From Paenarthrobacter sp. AR 02 (lineage in GTDB: Bacteria; Actinomycetota; Actinomycetes; Actinomycetales; Micrococcaceae), in assembly GCF_021538675.1 (NCBI RefSeq), contig NZ_JAJUKH010000001.1:434001-498000 (forward strand): a stretch of DNA of 64,000 bases, in the 5' to 3' direction. The position numbers and the translations under genes are program-made. The notes under the pieces are model-generated. The model made no database searches, had not been told where the DNA came from, and saw nothing but the letters and a program-made list of their open reading frames with translations. Shown piece after piece: positions 62,417 to 64,000 of the stretch. Each line of letters begins with the position of its first letter. Position 1 is the stretch's first letter.

Positions 62417-64000
62417 CGCAACAATTGGCCACCACAACAGCGGAGGGCCCAACACGGCTTCCCCGCGTCGCACTGGTAGGTGTGCACGGCTTCGGCGAAC
62501 GGCACCTGGAGAACCTGGATCGGCTGAGTGCTGCAGGTGCCTTGGAGCTGGTGGCAGTCGCCGATCCGAACCCACCGGCCAAGGACACACTCGAACCGGG
62601 AGTGGATATCCACGCCTCGCTCGACGAACTCCTGGCCGCCGGAGTGGCCCCCGACGTCGTCATTATCTCCACGCCCATCCAGACCCACGCGCCGTTGGCC
62701 ATTGCTGCACTCAACGCCGGAGCCAACGTGTACCTCGAGAAACCGCCGGTGGCCTCCATGGTGCAGTACCGGGAAGTCATGGCGGCGGCCGCGACCGCCG
62801 GCCGCCTGGTCCAGGTAGGGTTCCAGAGCCTGGGTTCGGACGCCCTCCCCGCGATCGAAGCACTGGTGGGGGCCGGTGCCATCGGAGAGGTGCGAGGCTT
62901 CAGCGCCACAGGCTTGTGGCTCCGGACCAAGGCTTATTTCAAACGGTCCCGGTGGGCCGGCAAGCGCAGCCTGAACGGTACGGACGTGGTGGACGGAGTG
63001 GCCACCAACGCCTTGGCGCACGCAGTGGCCACCGGGTTGTGGCTGGCCGGGGCAAGGACCGTGGCGGATGTCGAATCCGTGGACACCGATCTTTACCGTG
63101 CCAACGACACCCAGAGTGACGACACCTCCGTGGTGCGGGTACGCACCACCCACGGCACGGTACTGACGTGTGCACTGACGTTGTGCGCGCCGGAGCAGTC
63201 CGCACCGTCGGTCACCGTGTACGGCACCGAGGGCCAGCTGACCCTCTTCTACACGGAGGATCGGTTGGAGATCACCACGGCTGGGGGTGTCCGGACTGAG
63301 ACGTTTGGGCGGAAGGATCTCCTGGAGAACCTGCTTGCCGCACGCACCCACGAGGACCTGCTCAGCCCTCTCGGTGGGGTTGGCGCCTACGTGTCAGTGC
63401 TCGAAGCCATCCGGACAGCGGATTCGCCTCGAGCGATCCACCCCGACTTCATCACGTGGGACGGCGACGGCGACGATGCCCACCCCGTGGTGCACGGCAT
63501 CGAGTCCCTGATCCGTCGCGCTGCCTTGGGGCATGCCACCTTCGCCGAGCTCGGAGCGCCGTGGACTGCAGCAGGTGGTCCGGCGTTGGAGATCGACGGC
63601 GCTCCCGTCGCTACCGTCCAGGACGGGACCCGCATCCGGCCGACCTCGTCCCCCCGCCCCTACCTGCACCCGGTGCGGACCCTTGCCGGCACTGTAGTCA
63701 CCGACCACATCCCGGAAGACCACGTGTGGCACCTTGGCGCAGGTGTTGCCCTCCAGGACGTGGATGGCGTCAACTTCTGGGGCGGCCGGACCTACACCCG
63801 CGACGCCGGCGCGTACGTCTGGCGCAAGGACCACGGCCGCATCGTCACCGAATCCGCGGAGCACAGTAACGGGCAGCGGCGCGAACAGCTGGGCTGGATA
63901 GGGCCCGACGGCACCCGGCTGCTCCGCGAACAGCGCGAGTGGCGCTGGGCCGCCGTCGGGAATTCAACGTGGAAGCTGACGCTCGACTTCACGCTTGAGT
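62413..64000 (+). CDS. Gfo/Idh/MocA-DUF6807 fusion protein, second copy (cut by window end)
   Basis: The reading frame opens with ATG overlapping the esterase stop (ATGA) and is still open at base 64000, giving ~529 residues. It starts MTQQLATTTAEG, then the dinucleotide loop LVGVHGFGERHLENLDRL, ADPNPP, PIQTHAPLAI, YLEKPPVASM and DVVDGVATNALAHAVATGL. The DUF6807-like part begins with RPYLHPVRTLAGTVVTD, DHVWHLGAGVALQDVDGVNF and WGGRTYTR. It is a clear paralogue of the 47803-49932 product, with the same motifs in the same order. About 180 C-terminal residues lie outside the window. Likely a sugar/uronate dehydrogenase acting on products of the neighbouring esterase. Confidence 0.85.
   Translation, partial: MTQQLATTTAEGPTRLPRVALVGVHGFGERHLENLDRLSAAGALELVAVADPNPPAKDTLEPGVDIHASLDELLAAGVAPDVVIISTPIQTHAPLAIAALNAGANVYLEKPPVASMVQYREVMAAAATAGRLVQVGFQSLGSDALPAIEALVGAGAIGEVRGFSATGLWLRTKAYFKRSRWAGKRSLNGTDVVDGVATNALAHAVATGLWLAGARTVADVESVDTDLYRANDTQSDDTSVVRVRTTHGTVLTCALTLCAPEQSAPSVTVYGTEGQLTLFYTEDRLEITTAGGVRTETFGRKDLLENLLAARTHEDLLSPLGGVGAYVSVLEAIRTADSPRAIHPDFITWDGDGDDAHPVVHGIESLIRRAALGHATFAELGAPWTAAGGPALEIDGAPVATVQDGTRIRPTSSPRPYLHPVRTLAGTVVTDHIPEDHVWHLGAGVALQDVDGVNFWGGRTYTRDAGAYVWRKDHGRIVTESAEHSNGQRREQLGWIGPDGTRLLREQREWRWAAVGNSTWKLTLDFTLE

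Noticed and set aside
1..64000. tRNA, rRNA, insertion sequences, prophage or integrase genes
   Set aside because: I looked for cloverleaf-like segments, transposase or integrase motifs and terminal inverted repeats and saw none that I can support. A tRNAscan/Rfam run would be decisive.

Overview
The window is high-GC actinobacterial DNA. Gene content and order point to an Arthrobacter/Paenarthrobacter-type soil organism. Supporting this are a menaquinone cluster (menB-menE-menA), a system II cytochrome c maturation operon in the order phosphatase-ResA-CcdA-ResB-CcsB, a glutaredoxin/Rex pair divergent from an HAD-IB hydrolase, the tiny ribosomal protein bS22, a BldC-like DNA-binding protein, and many GTG/TTG starts and leaderless promoters. 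The species is inferred from style and synteny, not from a database search.

Layout. 1-141: three copies of a 32-bp tandem repeat. 141-3611: glycosyltransferase, tyrosine phosphatase, secreted SGNH hydrolase and GNAT acetyltransferase, all on the minus strand. 3638-6527: a minus-strand beta-oxidation operon (3-oxoadipyl-CoA-type thiolase, enoyl-CoA hydratase, 3-hydroxyacyl-CoA dehydrogenase) behind a TetR-like operator. 6647-13970: pentapeptide-repeat protein, dienelactone hydrolase, AnsP-type permease, ABC-F ATPase, Nramp Mn transporter with a DtxR/MntR-like box, CPBP protease. 14016-17055: menB, menE, menA, closed by a perfect hairpin. 17117-18565: small membrane proteins. 18546-27717: a five-gene module of two dynamin-like GTPases, an IniB-like repeat protein, a LuxR-type regulator and a membrane-anchored Hsp70-like protein. 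This is the most unusual locus in the window. 27892-32716: cytochrome c maturation. 32921-35399: YceI and two proline/glutamine-rich membrane proteins. 35450-39266: Rex, glutaredoxin, HAD-IB, an AbiEi/DUF559-like protein lying between two oppositely oriented 32-bp repeat arrays, bS22 and BldC-like protein. 39406-40739: DAHP synthase with an aromatic-rich leader peptide and attenuator-like hairpins.

40774-64000: a plant-polysaccharide (pectin/rhamnogalacturonan/galactan-like) utilisation region. Cluster 1 (47464-40774, minus) is YesL-SBP-permease-permease-rhamnogalacturonan acetylesterase-DUF1961-acetyl esterase, divergent from a Gfo/Idh/MocA-DUF6807 fusion. Cluster 2 (55162-49995, minus) is SBP-permease-permease-DUF624-like-MFS, divergent from a GH42 beta-galactosidase. 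Cluster 3 (60832-57464, minus) is permease-permease-SBP, divergent from an acetyl-esterase-like hydrolase and a second Gfo/Idh/MocA-DUF6807 fusion that runs off the window. All three divergent promoters, and the promoter of the third SBP, carry LacI/CRE-like operators, but no LacI regulator and no sugar-importer ATPase is encoded here. They must be supplied from elsewhere in the genome.
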